From the NCBI GenBank assembly GCA_029449245.1, contig JANATF010000004.1, positions 2,046,001-2,110,000 on the forward strand: a stretch of 64,000 bases of DNA, read 5' to 3'. The position numbers and the translations under genes were made by a program. The stretch comes from Mortierella alpina (lineage: Eukaryota > Mortierellomycota > Mortierellomycetes > Mortierellales > Mortierellaceae). The notes below the pieces were generated by a model. That model searched no databases, was not told the DNA's origin, and was given only the letters and a program-made list of their open reading frames with translations. Below, piece by piece: positions 45,872 to 56,757 of this stretch (position 1 is its first letter; each line of letters opens with the position of its first letter).

Positions 45872-48800
45872 TTAAAAATGGATCCCATGTGCTGTTTTAA
45901 ATTCTTCAACCAACTCGAGGCAATGAGAGAGGTTGCCGAGTGGTTCCCAGGTGGCGGAGCTGCGAGGGTAACCCTTCCAAAGGATGAGGAACTGGTGTTG
46001 ACGGCGGTAGCGTCTGTACTCAAGGATGCCTTCAGCCTCGTACTCCTCTTCGCCGTCAATGATTTCTGGTGGAGGCCTGGCGGGTGCTCGTGGTCCAAGG
46101 GCTTCTGGTGAAGGCTTATATTCTTGGAAGCGGTCCACGTGGAACACATCGTGAATCTTCATGGTCGGCGGTAGCTCAACACGAAATGAGACCGGCGAGT
46201 GTTGCTCCAACAGCGTATAGGGTCCGATGAAACGAGGTTGCAATCTGCGTGAGGGCTGGTTTTGGTCCGCGGCGACTGTGATATGGTCCGTGTTCAGTAA
46301 CACCTGATCTCCAACCTTGAACGTGTGGTCTCGGCGTCGTGTGTCCGCGTTCTTGGCCTGTCGTTCCTGTGCCAATGCTATGGCCTCCTTTGCGATGGTC
46401 AAGGAAGTGTGCTGGTTGGTCACGAACGTTTCTACCGTGGGGATGAGTGTGCTCGGGGGCAGGAGCAGCGCGGCTGGTACACGTGGATGGAAGCCGGCGT
46501 TCAGAAAGAATGGGGAGAATCCTGTGGTGGCATTGGTGGCGTTGTTATAAGCGAACTCTGCAGCAGTCAAGAGTAGGTCCCAGTTCGTCTGTTGTTGGTC
46601 CACGAACGCCCTCAGCATGATCTCCAGCGTCTGATTGGCTCTTTCCGTCTGGCCGTCCGTCTGTGGGTGGAATGCAGTTGACATGGCGAGCTTGACATCC
46701 ATGAGGCGATGAAGTTCTTTCCAGAAGTGGCTGGTGAACTTGGTGTCGCGGTCCGAGACTATGGTGGTGGGCATTCCATGCAGCCGAAAAATGTTGTCAA
46801 AGAAGATCCGAGCGACGTCAGGGGCAGTGTCGGTCGTCTTACTGGCCACGAAGTGGACTTGCTTTGACAGCTTGTCCACAAAGACTGTGATGGCGTCAAA
46901 TCCTCGCGGCGTCTTAGGCAGCTGAACGATGAAGTCCATGGTCACTGTGTCCCAGCGCTGATCCGGTATATCAAGGGACTGGAGAAGTCCTGCTGGTCTT
47001 TGACGACTGGGCTTGTTGCGTTGGCAACTTTCGCAAGTCTCCACGTACGTCCTCGTGTCCCGTGCGATCCTTGGCCAGTACGCTGCTCGTCTGAGTTGCT
47101 CATACGTCTTGTCGAATCCCAAATGACCTGCTATTGCTGAGTCATGAGCATCATGTAAGAGAGAGAGACGAATGTCAGACTTCTGAGGAATGCAGACAAG
47201 GTTTGTGTCATGTCGTTCAACAAACAAAAGATTCTCGTGGAGTGAGTATCTTTGGGGGCAACTTCCCTGGAGGCAGCTTTCGTAGATAGGACCGAGTTTA
47301 GGGTCATCCGGGTAACTATCAATCAGGCGCTGCCTCAATCCTGGGTCCAGTTGTACAACCAACGAGTGTAGCGCGACGGGGTCTGGTTCCTTGTGGTCAG
47401 GTCGTCTGGAGAGGGCGTCTGGTACGATGTTGTCTGCGCCACGCTTATACTTGAAATCAAAGTCGTACTCCTGTAGCAACTCCATCCAACGTGCCTGTCT
47501 GCGAGTCAGTTTGGGTTGCGTTGGAAAGTGGCGAAGCGTGGCGTGATCCGTGTACACGACGAAGTGTGATCCATCCAGATAATAACGCCATGTCTTTAGC
47601 GCGTGAACGACAGCCAGCAGCTCCTGTTCGTGAGTTGGATAGTTCCTCTCTGCAGAATTCATCTTCCTGGATGTGAACGCCACTGGTCTCGAGACTCCAT
47701 GTTCGTCTGTCTGGAAAAGCACGGCTCCAACAGCGAATCCAGACGCATCAGCTTCAACAGTGGTGGCTAGATCGGGGTCAAAGATCCTGAGTACCGGTGC
47801 TTTGCTGATGGCGTCCTTGAGAGCGGTGAAGGCGTGTTCCTTGTCAGGGTCCCAAGAGAATGGCACGCCCTCACCTAAGAGACCAGTCAACGGTAATGCG
47901 ATGTCAGCAAATCCATCAATATACTGTTGGTAAAATTGAGCGAGGCCAATGAATTGTTGCACATCCTTCTGCTTGCTAGGTCGAGGCCACTCGCGAATGG
48001 CGCGGACGAGGCCAGCGTTGGTGTGGATCCCGTCCTTGGAGATTACGTGTCCCAAAAACTCCGTCTCTTCCTGCATGAACGAACACTTGCTCAGTTTGAC
48101 GTAGAGTCCGTGTTTGCGCAGAAGGGTCAGCGCACTCCTGATGTGGTCCAGGTGTTCCTCCTTTGTTTTCGAGTAGATCAGAATGTCATCGAGGTAAATG
48201 ACCACCCATTTGTCGAGGATCGGGTCGAACACGTTAAACATCATGTTTGAAAAAGAGGCAGGAGCGTTAGTCAGCCCGAAAGGGACAACGTTAAACTCAA
48301 AGTGACCGTAGCGACAGCGAAAGGCGGTTTTGTGTGTGTGTGGGTCGTAAACGCGCTGTTGGTGGTACCCAGAGAGGAGATCAAGTTTGGTAAAAAACTG
48401 CGCGCCGCGAAAGCGGTCGATGAGCTCGTCAATGCGGGGGAGGGGATGGCGGTTCTTTCGGGTGATTCTGTTCAGGCCGCGGTAGTCCACACACATGCGT
48501 AACGATCCATCCTTCTTTTTGACAAAAAGGACAGGTGCTCCGTATGGCGAGGTGCTAGGTTTGATGAACTTCTTTTTCAGCAATTCGTCCAACTGCTTCC
48601 TGAGCTCATCGAGTTCCGCAATGGAGAGACGAATGACTGGTCGGACAGGGGGGTCGGCGGTGGGATCAGTTTCGATTTTCATTGCATCGCCTCGGTCTGG
48701 TGGGAGACCATCAGGGAGGGAGGTGGGGAAGACGTCGCGAAACTCGTCGAGTATGGGGAGCACTTCGTCAGGGACGGGAGGAGTGGAGGGGTTGTTGCCC

Positions 48801-49681
48801 GAAGTGGTCTTGACTAACGCCAGGAACACTTCGTTGCCGGGTTGGGAGGCGAGGGAGTTGAAGTGCATGTGGCTCAGGAGGCGGCCTCCAGACTTAGCTG
48901 TAATGGAAGAGGGGGCGAATCCTCTGCATGACCAGATGACATTGCAGCCACGGTGCTGGAAATGCAAGTCGTTGGTGCGCCAGTTGATGTCGGGGTTGGT
49001 GGTTGTGAGCCATGGTTTGCCGAGGATCAGGTCGTAAGATTTGAGTGGATAAAGGAGGGGGTCGAGATTGTCAGCGTAGTTGTTGCGAGTGAGGGTGATG
49101 GGGACAGTGTGCTGAGTGATGGAGGAGGAGCCGTCAGGAAGAACAATGGGAATGGGGTTGCGCGAATGGAGAGGAAGTGAATGTCGTTTCTGAAAGGAGG
49201 TACTAATGACGTTTCCCTCTGCACCGCCATCGATGAGGATGCGTGCAGGGTGTCCATTGACGGAGCCAATGAACGTGAGCAGCGTGCGCTCAGCCTCAGT
49301 CACACTGAAGGACTGTAGCCGAACGGCACGTTTGCGCACACGTCTCTGTTTGCTCTTGGAGAGCGCGGGTGAAGACGCGTTTGAGGAGGCTGGGTCCAGG
49401 TCCATCTTCTCAGGCAATCTAAGCACCACAGATGGGTCATGGCAAGGTTTGGCAACAGGGGGCGCGGGGTTGGGGGCGGGGTGAGTATCCAGAGTATTAT
49501 TCTCATTTGCATGTGAGGGAGCGAGCGCAGGTGTGCGGCAAGCCTGATGTTCAGCAGCAATTTTATTTGCAGAAATAGAACAAGTACTTGCCTGGGGGCG
49601 AGGCTCACTCCCTTTGTCCAGAGGAGAAAGGGAGGGGGTTTCAGCGATCAAGTCCTGGACTAAGCCTGACCGCTGGGGGCG
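45872..49681 (-). CDS. pol: Element H Pol polyprotein (protease-RT-RNase H-integrase-chromodomain)
   Basis: 1270 codons from the slip site, fully open. The order is Pro/Ser/Lys-rich linker (KSKQRRVRKRAVRLQSF), retropepsin ILIDGGAEGNVIS, reverse transcriptase YLDDILIYS, RNase H (VEADASGFAVGAV, YTDHATLRHF), integrase HHCC and D,D,E (TMDFIVQ, VSDRDTKF, QTERANQ), then a chromodomain EEYEAEGILEYRR to TWEPLGNL, ending HGIHF*. All catalytic motifs are present. It shows the full-length form of the G family, as G itself is split. Pol needs a -1 shift from gag, but gag of this copy has a lesion upstream. Confidence 0.94.
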   Translation of the reverse strand, partial: RPQRSGLVQDLIAETPSLSPLDKGSEPRPQASTCSISANKIAAEHQACRTPALAPSHANENNTLDTHPAPNPAPPVAKPCHDPSVVLRLPEKMDLDPASSNASSPALSKSKQRRVRKRAVRLQSFSVTEAERTLLTFIGSVNGHPARILIDGGAEGNVISTSFQKRHSLPLHSRNPIPIVLPDGSSSITQHTVPITLTRNNYADNLDPLLYPLKSYDLILGKPWLTTTNPDINWRTNDLHFQHRGCNVIWSCRGFAPSSITAKSGGRLLSHMHFNSLASQPGNEVFLALVKTTSGNNPSTPPVPDEVLPILDEFRDVFPTSLPDGLPPDRGDAMKIETDPTADPPVRPVIRLSIAELDELRKQLDELLKKKFIKPSTSPYGAPVLFVKKKDGSLRMCVDYRGLNRITRKNRHPLPRIDELIDRFRGAQFFTKLDLLSGYHQQRVYDPHTHKTAFRCRYGHFEFNVVPFGLTNAPASFSNMMFNVFDPILDKWVVIYLDDILIYSKTKEEHLDHIRSALTLLRKHGLYVKLSKCSFMQEETEFLGHVISKDGIHTNAGLVRAIREWPRPSKQKDVQQFIGLAQFYQQYIDGFADIALPLTGLLGEGVPFSWDPDKEHAFTALKDAISKAPVLRIFDPDLATTVEADASGFAVGAVLFQTDEHGVSRPVAFTSRKMNSAERNYPTHEQELLAVVHALKTWRYYLDGSHFVVYTDHATLRHFPTQPKLTRRQARWMELLQEYDFDFKYKRGADNIVPDALSRRPDHKEPDPVALHSLVVQLDPGLRQRLIDSYPDDPKLGPIYESCLQGSCPQRYSLHENLLFVERHDTNLVCIPQKSDIRLSLLHDAHDSAIAGHLGFDKTYEQLRRAAYWPRIARDTRTYVETCESCQRNKPSRQRPAGLLQSLDIPDQRWDTVTMDFIVQLPKTPRGFDAITVFVDKLSKQVHFVASKTTDTAPDVARIFFDNIFRLHGMPTTIVSDRDTKFTSHFWKELHRLMDVKLAMSTAFHPQTDGQTERANQTLEIMLRAFVDQQQTNWDLLLTAAEFAYNNATNATTGFSPFFLNAGFHPRVPAALLLPPSTLIPTVETFVTNQHTSLTIAKEAIALAQERQAKNADTRRRDHTFKVGDQVLLNTDHITVAADQNQPSRRLQPRFIGPYTLLEQHSPVSFRVELPPTMKIHDVFHVDRFQEYKPSPEALGPRAPARPPPEIIDGEEEYEAEGILEYRRYRRQHQFLILWKGYPRSSATWEPLGNLSHCLELVEEFKTAHGIHF

Positions 49682-49687
49682 TTTCCC
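49642..49687 (-). promoter_or_regulatory. Predicted -1 ribosomal frameshift signal, element H gag-pol
   Basis: Same as in G: heptamer GGGAAAC (49681-49687), 5-nt spacer, stem arms at 49665-49675 and 49642-49652 with two G-U pairs, gag stop in the loop. Confidence 0.83.
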
Positions 49688-50741
49688 GACTGGCCATGGA
49701 AGGGAGCGCCCACGTTAGTTGCTATATGATTCATTCCGCGGGGGCGAGGGGGGCACCTGTTCTCATATGACAGATGTCCCAGCTTGCGGCACTTGAAACA
49801 GCCGCCGTTGTCGATGAGATACTGTCGCTCTGCGGGAGTCAGTTTTGGGAGGTGAGCCCAGTCGTTGTTGTGGTTGTTGTTGCGGCCCATTGGTGCTGGT
49901 TACCGTTGAGGCGAGGGCCCCGCTGATTATAGGTTGCCTGGTATTGGTTCCGCTGGTTGCTGTTTTGTCTATTGACCTCTTGAACGATGGCGTTGATGAG
50001 GACCTGGGGGAGCGCGAGGTGATCAACTTCCATCGCGTAAGGGTCGGGTTGGTTGAAGGTCGGGGCGGTGGCGATTTTTTGAGTGGATTGCAGGGAAGTG
50101 GCGGGTTTGGGGTTCATCACTGAGTCGGGTTTAAAATTGTAAATGTTGTCGAAGCGTTCGGCGGTGGAGAGTAGAGTCTGGAGGTCGGAGTTGCCGGGGT
50201 TTGAGACCTCAAACCCTTTAAGCATTTGTTGAAGGTCAGTAGGGGCGCCTTTGTAGAAGCAAGTCTTGATGGTCTCATCCAGGAACGCGCGTGCGTCATG
50301 CGACATTGAAGGGGAAATAAGCATGGAGCGATAAAGTCGAATGCGTTGAATGTATTCGGAGCAGGTCGAGGTGAAAGCGATGGAATATAAGAGTGAGCGG
50401 ATGCTGTCCAGGAAACCGACGGGGCGGAACTCGGTGCGGAAGGCCTCAACGAAATCGAACCAATGTGCGTCGTCGGCAAGAGGGTGGGATTCCCACCAAA
50501 GGGATGCTGTGCCCGTCAGGAAGATGATCGCGTGAAGGGTCCTTTCCTCAGCGGCGATCTTTGCTCCCACGAAGAAGCGTTGAACCGCCGTGAGCCAGGC
50601 GTCGCATTTGAATCCATCGCGAGCGCCCTCGTAGAATGGTGGGTTTGGGAAACGGAAGGTGGAGGCATTGGGCAGGACGACGCTGGTAGTGGGTGTAGCG
50701 GCCATGGGAGCCTGGAACTGGTTTTCGTTGGCCATGTTCAA
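49660..50741 (-). pseudogene. gag: Element H Gag, broken by a one-base deletion in a G run
   Basis: Starts at the ATG near 50741 (MNMANENQFQAPM). It has a capsid-type domain (DAWLTAVQRFFVG, LTGTASLWWESHPLA, AFRTEFRPVGF, EYIQRIRLYRSM) and a Gln/Asn-rich tail. Near 49888 the element strand reads caatgggccgc where G has caatggggccgc. The frame shifts there and runs to a stop at 49839, while the knuckle CFKCRKLGHLSYENRC and gag end (stop 49660) lie in the original frame. The lesion is unrelated to the programmed site, as G lacks it. A sequencing error in the G run is possible. Confidence 0.88.
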
Positions 50742-50914
50742 GGTGGCGAAGGCGTTGCAGAGGTAGTCAAGGTCGTGATATTCAGGGTCAATGGTGGCGG
50801 TAGTCAGGGGTTCTGGGTGTAGTGATGGGGTAGGATCTGGGTCAGGGAAGGGGAGAGGGCAAGTGTCTGGGTCTGGGGTCTGGGGTCTGGTGGATCGAAG
50901 TTACTTTGCTACCA
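50742..50914 (-). other. Element H leader with initiator tRNA-Met-type primer site
   Basis: Directly after the 5' LTR the element strand reads TGGTAGCAAAGTAACTTCG (50896-50914). TGGTAGC matches the 3' end of initiator tRNA-Met. The rest of the leader is C/A-rich with no gene. Confidence 0.75.
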
Positions 50915-51014
50915 TGTAGTAGGGGTCAGGTCAAGTAGGTGGAAAAGGAATGTATTTACAGGTATCGTACTACTCTACTCTATATAGTCGTTGTGACTGG
51001 ACACTACTGTTACA
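50915..51014 (-). repeat. Element H 5' LTR
   Basis: 100 bp, matching 45762-45861. It joins directly to hAT coding sequence at 51015 with no TSD. Confidence 0.93.
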
Positions 51015-53401
51015 GACAGGCGCGTTGACCAAGTCAAAGAAGGACAAGGCAGACAAGCAGCTCAGTTGGGTTTGGCGCTGGGCTCAGAAGCGCACTGATT
51101 CCTCTGGCGCTGTCAGGGTCCACTGTATGGTCAAACGCTGTAAACAGAGAAATGGATATGCCTGGCTCGACAGTTCAACCACCAACATCAGGAATCACCT
51201 CATCAACGACCACAAGCTTAATGCGAATGTTCAACAGGAAGGTTCACGCCTGGCAGGCCCTCTTGAAAGCTCCTTTAATCTGGGGAAGAGGTCAGCAGAG
51301 CAGTTTACGGCTCATGCGTTTGAAAGGCAGTTTTGCAAGGTTCTGATCCGCAACCAGCTGGCATACAGCACGGTGGAATGCCCCGAAATCCTGCAGCTCC
51401 TCAGAATGGCGCATTTTGCCCCGACACAGAACGATATCAAGCTTCCTTCTAATGATACCATCGCCAGACGGGTATGTCAAACTGCCAACAAGGAAGGAAG
51501 ACGAATGCAATGAATAGTTTGAGGACGAACAATGATATTAACCATACGTACGGCTTTATGCACTCTAGGTTAGCAGCTGGTACACGGATTCTGAACGACT
51601 CATTGTCGAAGACCTCGCAACTGTGCCTATGGTTGCGTTTACTCTGGACGGTTGGACCAGCCCTTTTCAAATGTCGTTTCTAGCCATAACGGCGCATTGG
51701 ATCAATGACGACTGGGAACAGGAGGACATCACTATCGGTTTTGAACAGCTCAAAGGCCCACACACAGGCGAAGCACTGATGGACGCCTTTATCATCGTTG
51801 TGGAGAGATTCAACCTGCAGCGGAAGGTCATGTCGATCACAAGCGACAATGGCTCCAACGTCCTCAAGCTTACTTCATTGTTTGAGGACTATACACGCCA
51901 GAACCACAATGAATGGTAAAACAAACCCATATGTGAGCTGCAGCACCTTGAGGTTGAGAACAATCATACTCCTGCCGTTATTTACTATTGTTCCTTTCTT
52001 TACTCACAACGATGTAGGAGAGTGTTCAAAGCTTCCAAGCAGCATGTACCTTGCCTTGCGCACGTTCTTAATCTCGCTGTCCAGGCCATTATGGGCAAAG
52101 ACGGATTGGCAGCGCAGGCACCGGACAATGCGGAGGCTTTGGATGCTGAAGATGACGCTGACGACTCTGGGGGACTCGTCCGTACCAGCATTGTTGAACG
52201 TGAGCCAGACGACCTGGATGATGGCGATGAGAACCTGGATCTGCCTCAGACAGTGGAGTCTATTGCTGGCGCAACAGTTGCGAACTTGGATAACAGCAGA
52301 ATGACTCAGCGTGCGCTTGTCAAGTTGAGGAAGGGGATTGTCAAAATAAGGTATGCTCTATCATGTCAACTTCGTGCGTCGGAACTGTTGCGCTCTCTAA
52401 TATCGTACTTACAGTTACATATTGTTTTCTTCTGTGTGAACTTTAGGCGATCACCGCCGCGCCTTGAGAAGTTCAAGGAGCTAACTACAACCCCGAGCAA
52501 GAAGCAGGGACTTTGTCCCCTGCTTGACGTCTGCACGCGGTGGGGATCTACATATGATATGATAGACCGAGTGCTTCTCTGCAAGGATGCCTTCTGCACG
52601 CTGCTGCTGGAAGATGACCTGGACGAGTTCATGCTGGCGGAGGCGGAGTGGCGACGTCTCCTGTCTTTGAGAGACCTTCTGAAGCAGTTCGACAGACTCA
52701 CGACAGAGGTCTGTGCCAGCAGGACCTACGTGACAATCCCATTGACGGTCATGGTGTACAACAACGTCATGAACATTCTGGACGACTTCCAGGGTGAGAA
52801 CATGGAGCGACTGCCTGACCTCAGCCGCGGCGTAGTTGCGGCGTACAACAAGCTCAGGAAGTACTACGCAGCCACGGACTTGTCGCCGATATACTCGGTT
52901 GCGACGGCGATTCATCCAGCGATGCGGTTTCAATATTGGTCAGACCAGCAATGGGGGGCCGAGTACGAAAGAGCTGCCAAGGAGTCTGTCCGAGCTGTGT
53001 GGACCGGCCAGTATGCTCAGGCTGCGGTAGTCACAGATGATGAGCTCACGCAGCCGCTTGACGAGCTAGGCGCTTGCGAGGACGTAGAGCTCAGGCTCCT
53101 CGGAAGAACAAGGCAACCAACAGGAGACGAGCTGGAGCGCTTTGTGTCGCAGCCTATTGTCTTGGCGAAGCCTCTACAGTGGTGGAAATTGTACCAGGGT
53201 GAGTTTCCATTGTTGGCTAAAATGGCGAAAGACTTCTTGGCTGTCCCAGCGACCTCAGCCCCGTCAGAGCGATGCTTCTCGAAAGCACGATCACTTCTGC
53301 CTTACACAAGGAACCGCCTCGGAGCTGGCAGGATCAAGGAGCAGATGCTGCTGAACTCTTGGATTGGGTATTTCAGTCGCAAGGAACGTAGTGGTCGCTA
53401 G
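51015..53401 (+). pseudogene. hAT-family transposase, 5' truncated, three introns
   Basis: Spliced by eye: exons 51015-51471, 51569-51915, 52018-52350, 52447-53401; introns of 97, 102 and 96 bp are all GT-AG and keep frame. Near the start is a BED zinc finger (SWVWRWAQKR, HCMVKRC, NHLINDH). Then come the RNase H-like core residues (TLDGWTSPF, SITSDNGSN), the conserved CLAHVLNLAVQ across the second splice, and the C-terminal dimerisation region hATC (PLQWWKLYQGEFPLLAKMAK, PSERCFSKA, NRLGAGRIKEQMLLNSW). Such enzymes cut and paste DNA transposons. No start codon is visible: the 5' end was lost where element H joins. The reading frame is otherwise open. Confidence 0.88.
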
Positions 53402-54102
53402 TCTTCTCAATCTGATAATAAAAGTAAACGTGTGAAAGAATGTTAACGATATTGATCCAATCAAGGTCCCATCAACCTACGGTCAAGTAAATAACTAGTC
53501 GAATGAAGGTCGAGTCGCAAAATAGCTGAGTCAAATGACGGTCGAGTCGATTATCGGTCGAGCCGAATGGCTGTCGAGTCGAATGGCTGTCAAGTCGAAT
53601 GGATGTCGAGTCGAATGGTTGTCGAGTCGAATGGTTGTCGAGTCGAATGGAGTATCGAGTCGAATGACTGTCGAGTCGAATGGAGTATCGAGTCGAATGA
53701 CTGTCGAGTCGAATGGAGTATCGAGTCGAATGACTGTCGAGTCGAATGGAGTATCGAGTCGAATGACTGTCGAGTCGAATGGAGTATCGAGTCGAATGAC
53801 TGTCGAGTCGAATATCAGTCGAGTCGAATGGCTGTCGAGTCGATTATCAGTCGAGTCGAATGACTGTCGAGTCGAATATCCGTCGAGTCGAATGACTGTC
53901 GAGTCGAATATCGTCGAGTCGAATGGCTGTCGAGTCGAATGGCTGTCGAGTCGAATGCCGTCGAGTCGAATGATGGTCGAGTCGAATGACGCTTTCATTC
54001 GACATAGGTCGAGTCGAACGTATTCGACATTCGACCCGAGAAAGTCGAGTCGAACCCGAATGGGGTGCATATTCGACTCGACTCGACGTTTGAGAAACCG
54101 TA
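53402..54102 (+). repeat. hAT 3' end: UTR and subterminal array of a gtcgagtcgaat motif
   Basis: About 120 bp of 3' UTR, then roughly 30 copies of tcgagtcgaat separated by 3-6 bp. Part has a 33-bp higher-order unit (53641-53810). The last part turns round (attcgactcgactcgac). The array ends at gaaaccgta, where F2 sequence (catgtaagc) resumes. Subterminal repeats that bind transposase are known for hAT elements such as Ac; this role is inferred. ORFs on both strands here are a by-product of the repeat. Confidence 0.8.
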
Positions 54103-56012
54103 CATGTAAGCATGTTTTCAGCTTTCATTCCAGCTTCTCCTAACTCAATTGGTCCTGGTAGCTTGGCTACTTTGATTCCCATCTCTCTAGCAATGGCTAA
54201 ATCGATATACGAATCTGTGGATCCACAATCAAGTACAGCGGTAAGTTCTTTGCCATTGGCATATATCTTTACCGAAATGCGATTATCACCTTCTTGGGCA
54301 CCTCTGAAAGCACAAAGTCTCTTTGTTGGTGTATAAGGATCAAATTCAGCAAAATAGCGGGCAACATCAGCATGTTTATTGATATGAACATCATTAATCT
54401 TCTCCGCTAAAATAGTGTCCAAGCTCGAACTACGGATCATATCGACCTCTTGAGTCATGGCGGCCAAACGCTTGGCATGGACAGGCTGCAGTTCAATAAC
54501 AGCAGGCGCCTTCTGCATGGCCGACACCGAACGGATATGGCCATGAGCAGACGACTTGTGCTTCTTGAACTGAGGTCTCAGTTCAGGATGCAATACGTAG
54601 CATTGGGCTGGAGCATGGGTGCTGGAAGTGCACCTCTCCTTGCTACAAGGCTGGCGAGTATCCTTGCGAGGATGCTTGCCCTTGTTAGGCTGCGGGATCA
54701 TGGGCTTCTTCACAAAAGCAACCGGAGTGGCCGACTGACTCGCAATCTCAATGGACTTGAATCGGGCTTTAAACCACTTGGCCCAATCAGTCTTGCGACC
54801 TGGAAATTGGGTGCTGTCAGCACGGACACAATCCAAAAAGGCGGCGACATTGGGTAATTCAACCATCTTTGGATACTTTGCCGTGATAGCCTTCTGTCCC
54901 TCATCAGGCAACCCAGCAAACAAAGACTCTATGACTAGAGTCTCGTAAGCCGAGTCCTTGAGTCCTGACGCTTCCATCAGCAATTCGACTTTGCCCGCAT
55001 AGAGGTGGACGTCGGTGAATGTTGCAGTGTCGAGGGCGAAAACCTGCTTGACAGCCTCCGACTTAAGAAGGTCAACGCGAAATAGCTCGCGCACACACTT
55101 CTCAATCGGAAACCAAGTGTCAATCGACGTATAGTCGAAATACACTGGTCCATCCGCCTCCTGCACGGCCTCCATTTGGGTTGCCAAGTCCTTGCCCATT
55201 GTCACGAGTGACTCCTCCAACAAGCGTACCTCGATGCCGGCTTTTCTAAAGGCCTTCATCATGTACTGGCTTGCTAGGATCGCAAACAGGCTGCCGAGAT
55301 GCAACTTATAAAAGTCGCGGAACTCTCGCAAAAACCTGTTGATCACTCGCACAATCTCCAAAGCTGCCAGGTCCTCCTTGCCCTGCAATTTCAACTTGAA
55401 TTCTGGCTCGTCAGGGAAGCTTTTAGGAAGCAGTCTCGAGAAGTCAATCTTCTCGCTGTTTTGGAAAACAGGAACAACCTTTTCCTTCAAGCAGCGCCTG
55501 ATGTCGCAATGCCAGATGCTCGCCGAATTAAATTGGGCGACCAATGATCCTGACGCTTCATCTGCGTCCTGCACGTCCGAAGCCGGCGACTGCTGCTCAT
55601 CTCGATATTGATGATCGAGAGGCTGCGGTCGCATTTGCATCCAGTGTCGATGCACCGTGTCGAAATCCCTAACAGCATTGTCGAGATCTCGTTGGGCATC
55701 TTCCACTTTCGCATCATGCTTAGCTGCATTACGCCGACTTTGAGCATCAGTGAGGGTTGCATCCTTGCTGTCGAGCTGCTTTAGTTTGCGCACGGCAACT
55801 TTAGTGTCCATGTAGCGACTCAAAGCATCCTGCTTATCCCTGTTGGCTTCCTCGACCTCCCTCTCCAACTTCTGGAACATGGAAAGTTTGTCATCCGAAG
55901 CATCGATAGACCATACGTCCATATCAGCTTCCCCAGTATGCGCTGAGGGTGGATCACCAGATGCCATTACGACGTCCTCAGGAATAGCTGAGGCACTATC
56001 GTTAGAAGCCAT
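54103..56012 (-). pseudogene. gag-pol: Element F2 Gag and protease piece
   Basis: From the ATG at 56012 (MASNDSASAIP) through the coiled-coil region, the CX4CX4HX4C knuckle and the protease motif VLDCGSTDSY to KAENMLTC, where the hAT end begins. The open frame runs on into the hAT repeat array and 16 codons upstream of the usual Met; neither extension is part of the gene. It is very close to F1 and F3. Confidence 0.9.
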
Positions 56013-56757
56013 GCGGTAATAAAAAGCAAAGCGGAAAAAAGGAGGTTCAAGCGATACCAAGACTGGACTTTTATTATGTCAACAGTTTCGATTCTCAAAC
56101 ACTACAGCTTACAGTCTATAGGATGATTACACGAGACTACCCTGCTATAGGTCTTGTCTCTAACACACCAAGTGATAGTCGAAACACACACAAGGAATAC
56201 TTGGAGTCAAAAGACTATGCAAGTAAAATTATCGGTCGAAGCTCAGCTGCTTGAGGAAGAATTTTCCGTCAGCTAGAACACAACAACACAACAACAATTA
56301 AAACTTTCTGGCGGAGCTAACCGACAACAGAGAGAATGATTTGCTGATGGCACTAGCCAATCAGCAGAGAGGATGATGAATTGCAGGCGGTGAATACCGT
56401 CAGACAATCAAAATGATTTGCCGTGGTAAAAACCAAGAACAAATGCAAAGATATGTAGTGGTTGAAAACAACACTGGAACACGAAGCACTGGATATTTCC
56501 AAGAACAGCGGATCACGCAGCGATGTGCAGCCAAGACACAAAAGAGCACACAAGTTCGATCTTCGAAACAGGATTCAACAGGAACAAGCCTATTGGGTCT
56601 TTTTCTGGATCTTGCTTGAGCAATGATAAACGACAAAGGAGAGGTCCCAATTGCAAACATTGAAAGATGGATGATAGAATCTCAATGGATGCACATCAAA
56701 CACACTTGAAGATGGATGCAATGGATGGATGCCGACTCTTTAGTACGTTGAAAAAAA
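56013..56757 (-). other. Element F2 5' leader
   Basis: Matches the F1 leader with scattered substitutions and small indels. The same junction with the LTR (a T run then CAACGTACTAAAG) and no TGG primer site. No gene seen. Confidence 0.78.

Larger units (their letters stand above)
45762..51014 (-). mobile_element. Element H: near-complete copy of the G family, 100-bp LTRs, no matching TSD
   Basis: LTRs 45762-45861 and 50915-51014 are each 100 bp. Gag (one base deleted) and a full-length pol lie between. The flanks do not match: ggggc on the left (F2 pol) and gacag on the right (hAT coding sequence). A simple insertion should leave a 5-bp duplication. This suggests recombination between two G-family copies. 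Confidence 0.92.

Noticed and set aside
49839-49890. Programmed frameshift in the H gag Gly-Asn stretch
   Set aside because: The sister element G has one more G and an unbroken frame, so a deletion or a read error is simpler.
50950-51014. hAT start codon in the H LTR
   Set aside because: The frame is open through the LTR but this is retrotransposon sequence. The real 5' end of the transposase was lost at the 51014/51015 junction.
53540-54090. CRISPR-like array
   Set aside because: The units are 12-17 bp with 3-6 bp gaps and no unique spacers, in a eukaryotic transposon context.
53535-54143. Long overlapping ORFs on both strands across the gtcgagtcgaat array
   Set aside because: The repeat spacing is often a multiple of three and the motif lacks stops, so ORFs open in several frames. 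The peptides are low-complexity repeats with no domain.
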